Assembly (NCBI GenBank): GCA_902581585.1
Contig: CACHPB010000004.1
Location: 29,127 to 93,126 of the forward strand
Length of the DNA: 64,000 nt
Reading direction: 5' to 3'
From: an uncultured Pelagibacteraceae bacterium
Lineage (GTDB): Bacteria > Pseudomonadota > Alphaproteobacteria > Pelagibacterales > Pelagibacteraceae
Shown here: piece after piece, positions 18,956-27,582 of the stretch
Numbering within the stretch: the stretch's first letter is position 1
Layout of the letters: each line of letters starts with the position of its first letter
Notes under the pieces: generated by a model
What the model saw: only the letters and a program-made list of their open reading frames with translations
What the model was told of the DNA's origin: nothing
Database searches by the model: none
Translations under genes and position numbers: made by a program

Positions 18956-18963
18956 AAACATAT

Positions 18964-19614
18964 ATGGAAAAGGAAGAATTAAAAGAAGATTTAGATAAAA
19001 GTAAAAATTTAGATACTGAAAATAATGAACAAACATCAGAAAATAATGTTCCAGAAGATGAGTTAAAAGATAAAAATTTGGATACAGAAAAAAAAGAAGA
19101 GGAACAACTTACACCAGAGAAAGAAATTGAATTACTTAAAGATAAGCTGGCAAGAACATTTGCTGAAATGGAAAATCAAAGAAGAAGGTTTGAGAAAGAA
19201 AAAGATGATGCTTATGAATATGGAGGATTTTCTTTTGCTAAAGAAACATTAAATTTACTTGATAATCTTGAACGGTCAAAAGTAGCACTTGAAAATGATG
19301 AGGGCTTAAAAGATACAGATGCACTGAAACAAATTATAGATCATATAAATATAATTAATAATGATATGTTATCTATCTTCAAAAAAAATAATATTGAGCC
19401 CATTAGATCAATTAATGAAAAATTAGATCCAAACCTTCACCAAGCAATGATGGAAATTGAGGACGATACTAAAGAGGCAGGGACAATCGTTCAAGAAATT
19501 CAGAAAGGTTTCATGATGAAAGATAGATTGTTGAGACCTTCCTTGGTTGGTGTTTCCAAGAAAAAATCGAAAAAGGATCAAAAAAATGAGGTAAAAGATG
19601 AAAAAAACCAGTAA
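18964..19614 (+). CDS. grpE: Nucleotide exchange factor GrpE
   Basis: GrpE releases ADP from DnaK to restart the chaperone cycle. The 216-residue protein has a long acidic, disordered N-terminus (about residues 1-50), a coiled coil starting KEIELLKDKLARTFAEMENQ, and a C-terminal beta domain containing NLHQAMMEIEDD and GFMMKDRLLRPSLVGVS. It leads the grpE-dnaK-dnaJ run, with 76 bp before dnaK. No hrcA precedes it, so control probably does not rely on a local HrcA. Confidence 0.96.
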   Translation: MEKEELKEDLDKSKNLDTENNEQTSENNVPEDELKDKNLDTEKKEEEQLTPEKEIELLKDKLARTFAEMENQRRRFEKEKDDAYEYGGFSFAKETLNLLDNLERSKVALENDEGLKDTDALKQIIDHINIINNDMLSIFKKNNIEPIRSINEKLDPNLHQAMMEIEDDTKEAGTIVQEIQKGFMMKDRLLRPSLVGVSKKKSKKDQKNEVKDEKNQ

Positions 19615-19644
19615 ATACTCACAAAATTTAAATTTTATAGACGG

Positions 19645-19672
19645 TTGTAGTCTTACAATTAGCACTTATATG
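19645..19672 (+). promoter_or_regulatory. Candidate internal promoter of dnaK
   Basis: TTGTAG (19645-19650) and TATATG (19667-19672) are separated by 16 bp in the grpE-dnaK gap. A good Shine-Dalgarno GAGG (19678-19681) follows, 9 bp before the dnaK ATG. dnaK might therefore be transcribed separately as well as from grpE. The -10 match is imperfect. Confidence 0.3.
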
Positions 19673-19690
19673 AACGTGAGGAATTAAAAT

Positions 19691-21610
19691 ATGAGCAAAG
19701 TTATCGGTATAGATTTAGGAACAACAAATTCTTGTGTAGCTGTAATGGAAGGTACACAAGCAAAAGTACTTGAAAATGCTGAAGGAGCAAGAACAACACC
19801 TTCTGTTGTTGCATTTTCGGACAACGATGAAAAATTAATAGGTCAACCAGCAAAAAGACAGGCAGTAACAAATCCTGAAAATACAATATTTGCTGTAAAA
19901 AGATTAATTGGAAGAAATTTTGATGATCCATCTGTTAAAAAAGATGTTGAAACAGCCCCTTTTAAAATAATTAATTCTGATAAAGGTGATGCATGGATTG
20001 AGGCAAAGGGAAACAAATACTCTCCATCTCAAATTTCTGCTTTTACACTTCAAAAAATGAAAGAAACAGCAGAAAAATATTTAGGACAAGAGGTATCTCA
20101 AGCTGTTATTACTGTCCCGGCATACTTTAATGATGCCCAAAGGCAAGCAACAAAAGATGCAGGAAAAATTGCAGGTCTTGAAGTTCTTAGAATTATCAAT
20201 GAACCAACGGCGGCATCACTAGCTTATGGACTAGATAAAAAAGCGAATAAAAAAATTGCCGTTTATGATTTAGGTGGTGGTACATTTGACGTGTCTATAC
20301 TTGAATTAGGTGATGGGGTATTTGAAGTCAAATCTACAAATGGAGACACTTTTTTAGGTGGCGAAGACTTTGATAATACAATTGTTGAATATTTATTATC
20401 AGAATTTAAAAAAGAGAATGGTATTGATTTAAAATCAGATAAACTTGCATTGCAAAGGCTAAAAGAGTCTGCAGAAAAAGCAAAAATTGAACTTTCTTCA
20501 GCTGCACAAACTGAAATTAATTTACCATTTATAACTGCCGATAAAACAGGTCCAAAACATATTAACATGAAGATGACAAGAGCAAAACTTGAGGCTCTTG
20601 TTGAGGATCTTATCTCAAGAACAATTCCACCTTGCAAAACTGCACTTAAAGATGCTGGATTGAGCGCAGGTGAAATTGATGAAGTTATATTGGTCGGTGG
20701 GATGACGAGAATGCCTAAAGTAATAGAGGAGGTGAAAAACTTCTTCGGTAAAGAGCCAAACAAATCTGTAAATCCAGATGAAGTTGTAGCAATGGGTGCA
20801 GCCATACAGGCTGGGGTGTTACAAGGAGATGTAAAAGACGTATTATTACTTGATGTAACACCACTTTCACTTGGAATAGAAACCTTAGGTGGTGTATCAA
20901 CTAAATTAATTGAAAAAAATACAACAATACCTACTAAAAAAAGCCAAGTCTTCTCAACAGCTGAGGATAACCAACCAGCAGTTTCGATTAGAGTTTTGCA
21001 AGGTGAAAGAGATATGGCTTCTGATAATAAGGTTCTAGGTAATTTTGAACTAGTGGGTATTGCACCAGCACCTAGAGGTGTTCCTCAAATTGAAGTTACA
21101 TTTGATATTGACGCAAATGGTATTGTAAATGTTTCTGCAAAAGATAAGGGAACTGGTAAAGAACAAAAAATTCAAATTCAGGCATCAGGTGGTTTAAGTG
21201 ATGAAGAAATAAATCAAATGGTTAAGGATGCTGAAACAAATAAAGAAGCTGATAAAAAGAAAAGAGAAGCAGTTGATGCTAGAAATCAAGCAGATACTTT
21301 ACTTCACTCTACAGAAAAAAATTTGAAAGAACATGGTAGTAAAGTTTCTGACTCAGATAAGAAAGCTATAGAAGATGCATCTGCTAATGTAAGAAACGCA
21401 CTAAAAGGAACTGATGTAGAAGAAATCAAAAAGAAAACTCAAGATTTGGTTCAAGCATCTATGAAACTAGGAGAAGCTATTTATAAATCACAACAAAGTA
21501 CTAAACCTGGTGACGCACCTAAAGATGCAAAAGAAGAGGGGAAAAAAGACGATAATGTTGTTGATGCAGACTTTGAAGAAGTAAAAGAAGATAAAGAAAA
21601 AAGCGCCTAA
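19691..21610 (+). CDS. dnaK: Chaperone DnaK (Hsp70)
   Basis: DnaK binds exposed hydrophobic peptides in an ATP-dependent cycle with DnaJ and GrpE. The 639-residue protein begins with [17 protein letters not shown] and shows [28 protein letters not shown] and [13 protein letters not shown] in the ATPase domain. A substrate domain follows from about residue 395. The C-terminal tail ends acidic, [12 protein letters not shown], as usual. A strong GAGG ribosome-binding site precedes the ATG, fitting high expression. Confidence 0.99.
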   Translation: MSKVIGIDLGTTNSCVAVMEGTQAKVLENAEGARTTPSVVAFSDNDEKLIGQPAKRQAVTNPENTIFAVKRLIGRNFDDPSVKKDVETAPFKIINSDKGDAWIEAKGNKYSPSQISAFTLQKMKETAEKYLGQEVSQAVITVPAYFNDAQRQATKDAGKIAGLEVLRIINEPTAASLAYGLDKKANKKIAVYDLGGGTFDVSILELGDGVFEVKSTNGDTFLGGEDFDNTIVEYLLSEFKKENGIDLKSDKLALQRLKESAEKAKIELSSAAQTEINLPFITADKTGPKHINMKMTRAKLEALVEDLISRTIPPCKTALKDAGLSAGEIDEVILVGGMTRMPKVIEEVKNFFGKEPNKSVNPDEVVAMGAAIQAGVLQGDVKDVLLLDVTPLSLGIETLGGVSTKLIEKNTTIPTKKSQVFSTAEDNQPAVSIRVLQGERDMASDNKVLGNFELVGIAPAPRGVPQIEVTFDIDANGIVNVSAKDKGTGKEQKIQIQASGGLSDEEINQMVKDAETNKEADKKKREAVDARNQADTLLHSTEKNLKEHGSKVSDSDKKAIEDASANVRNALKGTDVEEIKKKTQDLVQASMKLGEAIYKSQQSTKPGDAPKDAKEEGKKDDNVVDADFEEVKEDKEKSA

Positions 21611-21638
21611 ACTATCAACCATTTGTCTATAACTAGTT

Positions 21639-22766
21639 ATGGCAAAAAGAGACTATTACGAAGTATTAGGTGTCGAAAAAAATGCAAGTCCCGATCAAAT
21701 AAAAGCTGCCTACAGAAAACAAGCAGTAAAGTATCATCCTGATAAAAATAAAGGTGATAAAGGAGCTGAGGAAAAATTTAAAGAAGCCTCTGAAGCCTAT
21801 CATGTTTTATCAAATTCAGAGAGAAAACAAAATTACGATAATTTTGGACATGCTGCATTTGAAAACGGTGGAGGGGGAAGAGGGGGCTTTGGAAATTTTG
21901 ACTTTTCTGGATCTTTTTCAGATATTTTTGAGGACTTTTTTGGTGAAGGTTTTGGAGGGGGTGGTAGAAGATCAAGAAGATCAAACAACAGAGGATCTGA
22001 CTTGCGATATGATCTCTCAATTAGCTTGGAAGAAGCTTACACTGGAAAGAAACAAGATATTAAATTTTCAACATCTGAAAGGTGCGATACATGTAGTGGT
22101 TCTGGATCAAAACCAGGCCATAGTGCAAGTTCTTGCTCAATGTGTGGTGGTCACGGACAAGTTAGGTCTAGTCAGGGTTTTTTTACAGTTCAGCAAACAT
22201 GCCCACAATGTGCTGGATCTGGTGAAGAAATATCACACCCATGCTCAAGTTGTAATGGTCAAGGTAAAAAACAAGCAAGTAAAAGACTTTCAGTAACTAT
22301 TCCAAAGGGAGTAGATGATGGGACTAGAATAAGATTATCAGGAAAGGGTGAAGCTGGATCTAGAGGAGCAAGTAATGGTGATCTTTACTTATTTATAAAT
22401 GTTGATTCACATGAACTTTTTAAAAGATCAGAGGTAAATTTATTTTTTGAATTTCCTATATCATTTACAGATGCAGCATTAGGTACAACTATTGAAATAC
22501 CTACTATAGATGGAGGCAAAGCAAAGATAAAAATTCCAGATGGAACGCAAAGTGGAAAACAATTTAGATTGAAAGGTAAAGGAATGCCATTTATGAGAAG
22601 AGGAGACTACGGAGATTTATATGTCCAAGTTAACACTGAAGTACCGGTGTCCTTAAACAAAGAACAAAAAGATTTGCTTGAGAAGTTCAGAAAAATTGAA
22701 AATGAAAGATCTAATCCTAGTATCAGAAAATTCTTTCAAAAAGCAAAAAATTTCTGGAAAAATTAA
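21639..22766 (+). CDS. dnaJ: Chaperone DnaJ (Hsp40)
   Basis: DnaJ delivers substrates to DnaK and stimulates its ATPase. The 375-residue protein is a full type I member. It has a J domain with the HPD motif (KYHPDKN), a Gly/Phe-rich linker (about residues 75-115), and four zinc-binding CxxCxGxG repeats ([32 protein letters not shown]). The C-terminal substrate-binding domains follow. It lies 28 bp after dnaK. Confidence 0.99.
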   Translation: MAKRDYYEVLGVEKNASPDQIKAAYRKQAVKYHPDKNKGDKGAEEKFKEASEAYHVLSNSERKQNYDNFGHAAFENGGGGRGGFGNFDFSGSFSDIFEDFFGEGFGGGGRRSRRSNNRGSDLRYDLSISLEEAYTGKKQDIKFSTSERCDTCSGSGSKPGHSASSCSMCGGHGQVRSSQGFFTVQQTCPQCAGSGEEISHPCSSCNGQGKKQASKRLSVTIPKGVDDGTRIRLSGKGEAGSRGASNGDLYLFINVDSHELFKRSEVNLFFEFPISFTDAALGTTIEIPTIDGGKAKIKIPDGTQSGKQFRLKGKGMPFMRRGDYGDLYVQVNTEVPVSLNKEQKDLLEKFRKIENERSNPSIRKFFQKAKNFWKN

Positions 22767-22868
22767 ATGAGAAATAAAATTAAATATATTATTTTCGGTG
22801 TTATTTATGTTTTAGCAATTTTAATATTGGGTGCCTATTTTTATAAAGAAGGAATTGGAATAATTTAA
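22767..22868 (+). CDS. Predicted 33-residue single-span membrane protein
   Basis: An ATG immediately after the dnaJ stop opens a 33-codon frame: MRNKIKYIIFGVIYVLAILI... It has a positively charged start, one hydrophobic segment of about 19 residues and a short tail KEGIGII. The abutting position suggests translational coupling to dnaJ, and its stop overlaps the convergent Cys-rich gene by 4 bp. I do not recognise a family. A chance frame in A+T-rich DNA is possible, but charge plus hydrophobic core looks like a real small membrane protein. Confidence 0.45.
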   Translation: MRNKIKYIIFGVIYVLAILILGAYFYKEGIGII

Positions 22869-23575
22869 TTATCTTTTGCTAGCCTGATAAAAATGTCTCC
22901 CATACCTCCTTTTACTTCCTCAAGAGGTGCAGCATTTCTAAAAGCACAAAATTCACCAGTTATCTCGTGTTTATTGATTGCTGCTAAGCTTTGTTCATTG
23001 CATTTTGATGCATTGTGAAATAAACCAATAACTAACCTGTCATCTAGAACATATACTTGTTTTTCATCAAGTTTTTTGCCGTTACAAAAATAATTCTTAT
23101 TAACTTCCATTGGGAAGTCATCTTTTTCACAAGGATTACTTATTGTTAAAACAAAAAATTCTTGTTTACCATCTGTAAACGTGTAATTCATTTTTTTAAC
23201 TTTTGAATATTTCATCAAATCACATGAACATGGGACACAGCATCTATGATAAAAACCGCATATTTTCTCTTCATTTTCAACGCTTTTAAGATACACAAAT
23301 TCAGGCTTATTATTCGGGTCTATTAATGAACCAGATACTGCACAATATAGTTTGTTATATTCCAAAAAGTCTTGATAAGTAATTTTTTTACCTAAAATAT
23401 GTTTAAAAAATTTTGGTCCTGCTGCATTTCTGTTTTGATCTGGAAAAATTTCTGACCAATCACCTGCTAAATCAGCATAATAATTAAATTGGGTTGCTTG
23501 AGTAGGTTGAGACAGACTAAAACTAACTAACAGACTAAATAATATTAAATTTTTGATTTTTTTGTAAAAACTCAT
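22865..23575 (-). CDS. Exported cysteine-rich protein of unknown function
   Basis: The 236-residue product has a signal peptide (about residues 1-27, ending PTQA) and a mature domain rich in cysteines. They cluster in ICGFYHRCCVPCSCDLMKY near residue 110, with further cysteines in NPCEKDD, YFCNGKK, ASKCNEQ and GEFCAFRN. Such spacing suggests disulfides or metal binding in the periplasm. I cannot name the family with confidence. It converges on the dnaJ run and is upstream of nothing obviously related. Confidence 0.75.
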   Translation of the reverse strand: MSFYKKIKNLILFSLLVSFSLSQPTQATQFNYYADLAGDWSEIFPDQNRNAAGPKFFKHILGKKITYQDFLEYNKLYCAVSGSLIDPNNKPEFVYLKSVENEEKICGFYHRCCVPCSCDLMKYSKVKKMNYTFTDGKQEFFVLTISNPCEKDDFPMEVNKNYFCNGKKLDEKQVYVLDDRLVIGLFHNASKCNEQSLAAINKHEITGEFCAFRNAAPLEEVKGGMGDIFIRLAKDN

Positions 23576-23628
23576 AATAACTATTAAAGTATACTCTAAT
23601 GAGGATAAATTAATTGGGTTTTATTGTC

Positions 23629-25068
23629 CTATTTTTTTTGGATAACTTCTATTGTTCTATTGAAATCATTAACAGTTAAAGTCTCAGTAAAACCATTGGT
23701 CCAAATAATTTTAATTGAGATATTTTTTTCACCCTCTCTAATCCCATAATGTGCCACTGGTTCCATTTGACATAAATACCCCGAGCCAGCATCTATTGTT
23801 TTTGCATGTTTTCGCAAATTAGAATTTAATATTACAGTTGCTCCTCTAGCAGGAGCTCCAAATTTATTTAATGGCTTTATCCTTAAATAATTGAAATCTT
23901 TTTTAATATCAGCTTTGTACAGCGTTAATGGTTGCATTCCAGACTCGCCATGGGCAATCAACAATTCTAAAATTCCATCATCATCTATATCTGCAACTGC
24001 TGCACCTGTTCCAAGACCATTTGCTTCATAAGCATTTTTAATATAAATTTCTTCAAAAAATCCATTTTCTTTTATTTTGAATAGTTTATTTGGTTCACCA
24101 ATGTTATTCATAAATATCTCATCGTAACCATCATTATCAAAGTCTGCTGATATTACAGTTCTAATTCTAGATGGGATATTGTAAGTTGGGGTAGCAATGT
24201 CTCTAAATTTGTTGTCTTCTAAAACGAAGACCCTGTGGTAGCCATTCCAATTAGACGTAACTATATCTAACCTTCCTCTATAAAATACATCAGTTAAAGT
24301 TGTACCTCTTCCATTTTCATATTGATCGTCCACTTTATAATCTTTGGCAATGTCCTGAAAATATCCATCAGAGTTATAATATAAAAAATTTTTACCTCTC
24401 TCATTTGCAGCAAATATGTCAGTTTTTCCAGACAAAATATTTCCTGCAACAACTGCTCTTCCGCCGGTTATTTTATTGATTTTAAGCTGTTCTGCTAAAT
24501 CTAAAATTTGTCCAGTACGCAGTTCATAAAATCGAGTAGGACCTCCATAATTAGCAACATATATGCCATATTTCCCATCACCATTTCTATCAACACAAAC
24601 TACTGATCTGCCAGCAGTTAAATTCAAGTTCTTTTTATTGATCTCTTTTTCAAACAAATCTACAAAACCATTGCTACTTTTATCAATCAATCTATCTGAA
24701 TATTTTTTCTCTCCACTATATGTGTCAGTGTTTAAAAAATAAATTTCCTCAAAACCATCTTGATCTATATCACACGCAGCTACACCAATTGTTTTTCTTT
24801 TAGCATCATCAAAAATTTCATTTTTATTAATATTTACAATTTTACCGTTTTGATAAGTAAGTGATAAATTTGAAAATCCAAATCCAGTAACAACAAATTC
24901 ATATTTGTTGTCTTGGTTTACATCTGTAACAGAAATACCATAACTAAGTCTAAAGTCATTATCATCAATTTGAGATGTAATATCTTTAAAAAAGTCTGCT
25001 TTAGAATGATTGTGAGACACAAAAAAAAATAAAACCAGAAAAAATTTTAATAGGTATTTAATAGTCAT
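23629..25068 (-). CDS. Exported FG-GAP/VCBS repeat protein with ASPIC/UnbV-type C-terminus
   Basis: The ATG at 25068 gives a 479-residue protein with a signal peptide (MTIKYLLKFFLVLFFFVSH..., about 24 residues). Beta-propeller-type repeats follow, each with an acidic calcium-binding-like motif: DVNQDNKYEF, DIDQDGFEEI, DRNGDGKYGI, DFDNDGYDEI, DIDDDGILEL. The last 90 residues resemble the UnbV/ASPIC domain (GAPARGATVIL, AGSGYLCQMEP). Related proteins are exported adhesin-like or CRTAC1-like proteins of unsure role. An upstream in-frame start lacks a signal-peptide-like beginning and would run into dapB. Confidence 0.82.
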   Translation of the reverse strand: MTIKYLLKFFLVLFFFVSHNHSKADFFKDITSQIDDNDFRLSYGISVTDVNQDNKYEFVVTGFGFSNLSLTYQNGKIVNINKNEIFDDAKRKTIGVAACDIDQDGFEEIYFLNTDTYSGEKKYSDRLIDKSSNGFVDLFEKEINKKNLNLTAGRSVVCVDRNGDGKYGIYVANYGGPTRFYELRTGQILDLAEQLKINKITGGRAVVAGNILSGKTDIFAANERGKNFLYYNSDGYFQDIAKDYKVDDQYENGRGTTLTDVFYRGRLDIVTSNWNGYHRVFVLEDNKFRDIATPTYNIPSRIRTVISADFDNDGYDEIFMNNIGEPNKLFKIKENGFFEEIYIKNAYEANGLGTGAAVADIDDDGILELLIAHGESGMQPLTLYKADIKKDFNYLRIKPLNKFGAPARGATVILNSNLRKHAKTIDAGSGYLCQMEPVAHYGIREGEKNISIKIIWTNGFTETLTVNDFNRTIEVIQKK

Positions 25069-25109
25069 AATTGTTGTATATTGATGAAAAAATATATTAA
25101 AATAATTCA

Positions 25110-25886
25110 ATGAGTAAAGTAAAATTAGCAATATCTGGTTGTATGGGACGAATGGGCCAACAACTAGTGAAATCTTCTAAAATTGATAAAAATTTTAAAT
25201 TGACAGCACTTACAGAAAATAGATTGATAAAAAAAAATATTGCTGGGATAAAACCTAGTTTGAACCATGAAAATTCTTTTAAAAATGTTGATTTAATAAT
25301 CGATTTTACAATTCCTAAATGTACATTTGAAATTCTTAAAATAGCATTAAAACTGAGAAAAAGAGTAGTCATTGGAACAACTGGATTCTCTAAAAATCAG
25401 GAACTTCAAATTAAGAAATTTTCAAAAAAAATTCCTATTTTAAAAGCTGGAAATATGAGTTTAGGCATAAATCTATTGATGTATTTAACTGAGATTGCCT
25501 CTAAATCATTAGGTAACAATTTTTTAAGCAAAGTATATGAGGTACATCATAAGCACAAAATAGATCATCCATCTGGAACAGCACTAATGCTAGGTAAAGG
25601 TATAGCTGTTGGTAAAAACAAAGATTTTTATAATTTAATTGGAAAAAAGTATCTAAACAAAAAAAGTTTTCCTTATGGAAAAAAGATTAATTTTAACTCA
25701 ATACGTAAAGGTAAAACTGTTGGTGAACACGAGGTAAAGTTTTCTAGTGGTAAGGAAATTATAACACTAAATCATGAGGCTTTTGATAGAGCCTTATATA
25801 GTGAAGGAGCTTTAACAGCTGGAAAATGGCTAATGAATAAGAAACCTGGTTTATATTCTATGCGTGATGTTTTAAATTTTAAATGA
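25110..25886 (+). CDS. dapB: 4-hydroxy-tetrahydrodipicolinate reductase
   Basis: DapB performs the second committed step of lysine and diaminopimelate synthesis with NAD(P)H. The 258-residue protein has the nucleotide-binding start VKLAISGCMGRMGQQLVK, the VIGTTGFSK segment, and the active-site and substrate regions EVHHKHKIDHPSGTAL and HEAFDRALYSEGAL. It overlaps nth by 4 bp (ATGA) and is probably the first gene of dapB-nth-kinase. Confidence 0.97.
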   Translation: MSKVKLAISGCMGRMGQQLVKSSKIDKNFKLTALTENRLIKKNIAGIKPSLNHENSFKNVDLIIDFTIPKCTFEILKIALKLRKRVVIGTTGFSKNQELQIKKFSKKIPILKAGNMSLGINLLMYLTEIASKSLGNNFLSKVYEVHHKHKIDHPSGTALMLGKGIAVGKNKDFYNLIGKKYLNKKSFPYGKKINFNSIRKGKTVGEHEVKFSSGKEIITLNHEAFDRALYSEGALTAGKWLMNKKPGLYSMRDVLNFK

Positions 25887-26536
25887 GCGAAGAACAAAGA
25901 GCAAAAATTGTTCTTAAAATTTTAAATAAAATATATCCAAAAACACCAATACCTCTTAAACACAGAAATATGTTTACTTTATTAGTTTCTGTTCTTTTAT
26001 CTGCACAATGTACGGACGTAAATGTAAACAATGTTACAAAAAATATTTATCCAAAATATAATAAGCCAGAGCATTTTGTTAAGCTTGGAAGAAAAAAAAT
26101 TGAAAAGCTTATAAGAAGTATTGGTATTTTTAGAGTTAAGGCTAAGAGTGTTTATAACTTATCAAAAACTTTGGTAGAAAAATATAATGGAAAAGTTCCT
26201 AAAACATTTGAGCAACTTGAAGAGCTACCAGGTGTTGGACACAAAACAGCCAGTGTGGTGATGTCTCAAGGATTTGGATATCCTGCCTTCCCCATAGATA
26301 CTCATATTCATAGACTTGCTCAAAGGTGGGGTTTGACAAATGGAAAAAATGTTGTTCAAACAGAGAAAGATTTAAAAAGGCTTTTTCCTAAAAAATATTG
26401 GAATAAATTACATCTTCAAATAATTTATTATGGAAGAGAGTACTGTAAGGCAAGAGAATGTTATGGTTTATCTTGTAAAATCTGTACTACTTGTTATCCT
26501 AACAGAAAAAAACCACTTATAACCAAGAAAGCATAA
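25883..26536 (+). CDS. nth: Endonuclease III with an altered iron-sulfur loop
   Basis: Nth is a bifunctional DNA glycosylase/AP lyase removing oxidised pyrimidines. The 217-residue protein has the helix-hairpin-helix LEELPGVGHKTASVVM with the catalytic lysine region and the catalytic aspartate in FPIDTHIHRLAQR. The C-terminal cluster loop is YCKARECYGLSCKICTTCY. Against E. coli (C-x6-C-x2-C-x5-C) the first, third and fourth cysteines align, but the second is replaced by glycine and two extra cysteines appear. The gene overlaps dapB by 4 bp. Confidence 0.95.
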   Translation: MSEEQRAKIVLKILNKIYPKTPIPLKHRNMFTLLVSVLLSAQCTDVNVNNVTKNIYPKYNKPEHFVKLGRKKIEKLIRSIGIFRVKAKSVYNLSKTLVEKYNGKVPKTFEQLEELPGVGHKTASVVMSQGFGYPAFPIDTHIHRLAQRWGLTNGKNVVQTEKDLKRLFPKKYWNKLHLQIIYYGREYCKARECYGLSCKICTTCYPNRKKPLITKKA

Positions 26537-26539
26537 ATA

Positions 26540-27469
26540 ATGAAAATATTAGGAATTGGAAATGCAATCGTAGATGTAATTTGTAAAGTACAAGACGATT
26601 TTATTACCAAAAATAATTTAACCAAAAGTACAATGAAATTAATTTTTGATGACAAAGAATTTAAAGAATTGTTATCAAATTTAAAAATAGAGAAAACTGT
26701 TTCTGGAGGGTCTGTTGCAAACTCAATTGTTGGTTTATCTCAACTTGGAAATGATGTGGGTTTTATCGGAAAAGTTAATGATGACGAACTTGGCGGTAAA
26801 TACGAAGATGGATTAAAACAAGAAAATGTGAAATATTTTTACTCTAAGAAAAAAGAGGAACTACCAACTGGAACTTGTTTAATTTTAGTTACGCCAGACT
26901 CTGAAAGAACAATGTGTACTTTTTTGGGAACAGCAGGAAAAATAAATGAAAATGACGTGAGCTCGGATGCAATTAAACAGAGTGAAATAATACTTTTAGA
27001 AGGATATCTTTGGGATGAAGGGGAACCAAAAAAAGCATTTGAGAAAGCTATTCAAAGTGCAAATAAAGTTGCCATGTCTCTATCAGATCAGTTTTGTGTT
27101 GATAGACACAAACCACATTTTTTAGAATTAGTTAAAAATAAGTTGGATATAACCTTTGCAAATGAGCAAGAAATAATGTCTCTAATTGATGCTAAATCAT
27201 TTGATGAGGTAATAAATTTTTCAAAGTCTCTTGGTAAAATAATTGTAATAACAAGAGGTGAAAAAGGTGCTGTTGCAATTAATGGAGATGACGTTGTTGA
27301 ATGTGGTATTAAACAGGGATTGAAAATTATTGATTTAACAGGCGCAGGAGATCTTTTTGCAGGTGGATTTCTACATGGTCATGTAAATAATATGTCGTTA
27401 AAAGAGAGTTTAGATAAAGGTACTGAGATGTCCTCAAAAGTTATACAGCAGATAGGAGCTAGACTTTAG
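26540..27469 (+). CDS. PfkB-family kinase (adenosine kinase-like)
   Basis: This 309-residue ribokinase-family enzyme shows the N-terminal GGSVANSIVGLSQLG substrate/sugar motif and the C-terminal DLTGAGDLFAGGFLHG, with the catalytic aspartate and anion hole. The overall sequence (MKILGIGNAIVDVICK start, MCTFLGTAG) resembles alphaproteobacterial adenosine kinase-like proteins. Adenosine salvage is therefore likely, but another nucleoside or sugar is possible. It lies 3 bp after nth and its end is 5 bp from the opposing arfA. Confidence 0.85.
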   Translation: MKILGIGNAIVDVICKVQDDFITKNNLTKSTMKLIFDDKEFKELLSNLKIEKTVSGGSVANSIVGLSQLGNDVGFIGKVNDDELGGKYEDGLKQENVKYFYSKKKEELPTGTCLILVTPDSERTMCTFLGTAGKINENDVSSDAIKQSEIILLEGYLWDEGEPKKAFEKAIQSANKVAMSLSDQFCVDRHKPHFLELVKNKLDITFANEQEIMSLIDAKSFDEVINFSKSLGKIIVITRGEKGAVAINGDDVVECGIKQGLKIIDLTGAGDLFAGGFLHGHVNNMSLKESLDKGTEMSSKVIQQIGARL

Positions 27470-27474
27470 AGTTA

Positions 27475-27582
27475 TTATTTTTTCTTTCTTTTAAAACTAC
27501 CCTTACCTTTTTTAGGTTTTACTACACGAGTTTTGTATTTTGACGTAAGTAAATCTTTTACGATTGGATTTTTCTTTTTCAT
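27475..27582 (-). CDS. arfA: Minimal ArfA-like alternative ribosome-rescue factor
   Basis: This 35-codon gene encodes a lysine-rich peptide: NPIVKDLLTSKYKTRVV at residues 5-21, then KPKKGKGSFKRKKK. It matches the core of ArfA, where a short helix of form DxLLxxxxFRxRV is followed by KKGKGSYxRK. ArfA binds stalled ribosomes lacking a stop codon and recruits RF2. This copy lacks the hydrophobic C-terminal tail of E. coli ArfA and ends in a normal stop codon. Its ATG overlaps the stop of the upstream winged-helix gene (TAATG), implying coupling. Confidence 0.75.
   Translation of the reverse strand: MKKKNPIVKDLLTSKYKTRVVKPKKGKGSFKRKKK

Noticed and set aside
19659..19667. TTAGCACTT before dnaK, resembling half of a CIRCE element
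   Set aside because: The matching inverted half (GAGTGCTAA type) is absent 9 bp downstream, and no hrcA gene is nearby.
22017..22296. Alternative open frames overlapping dnaJ
   Set aside because: They are shadow frames of the well-conserved dnaJ and show no family features.
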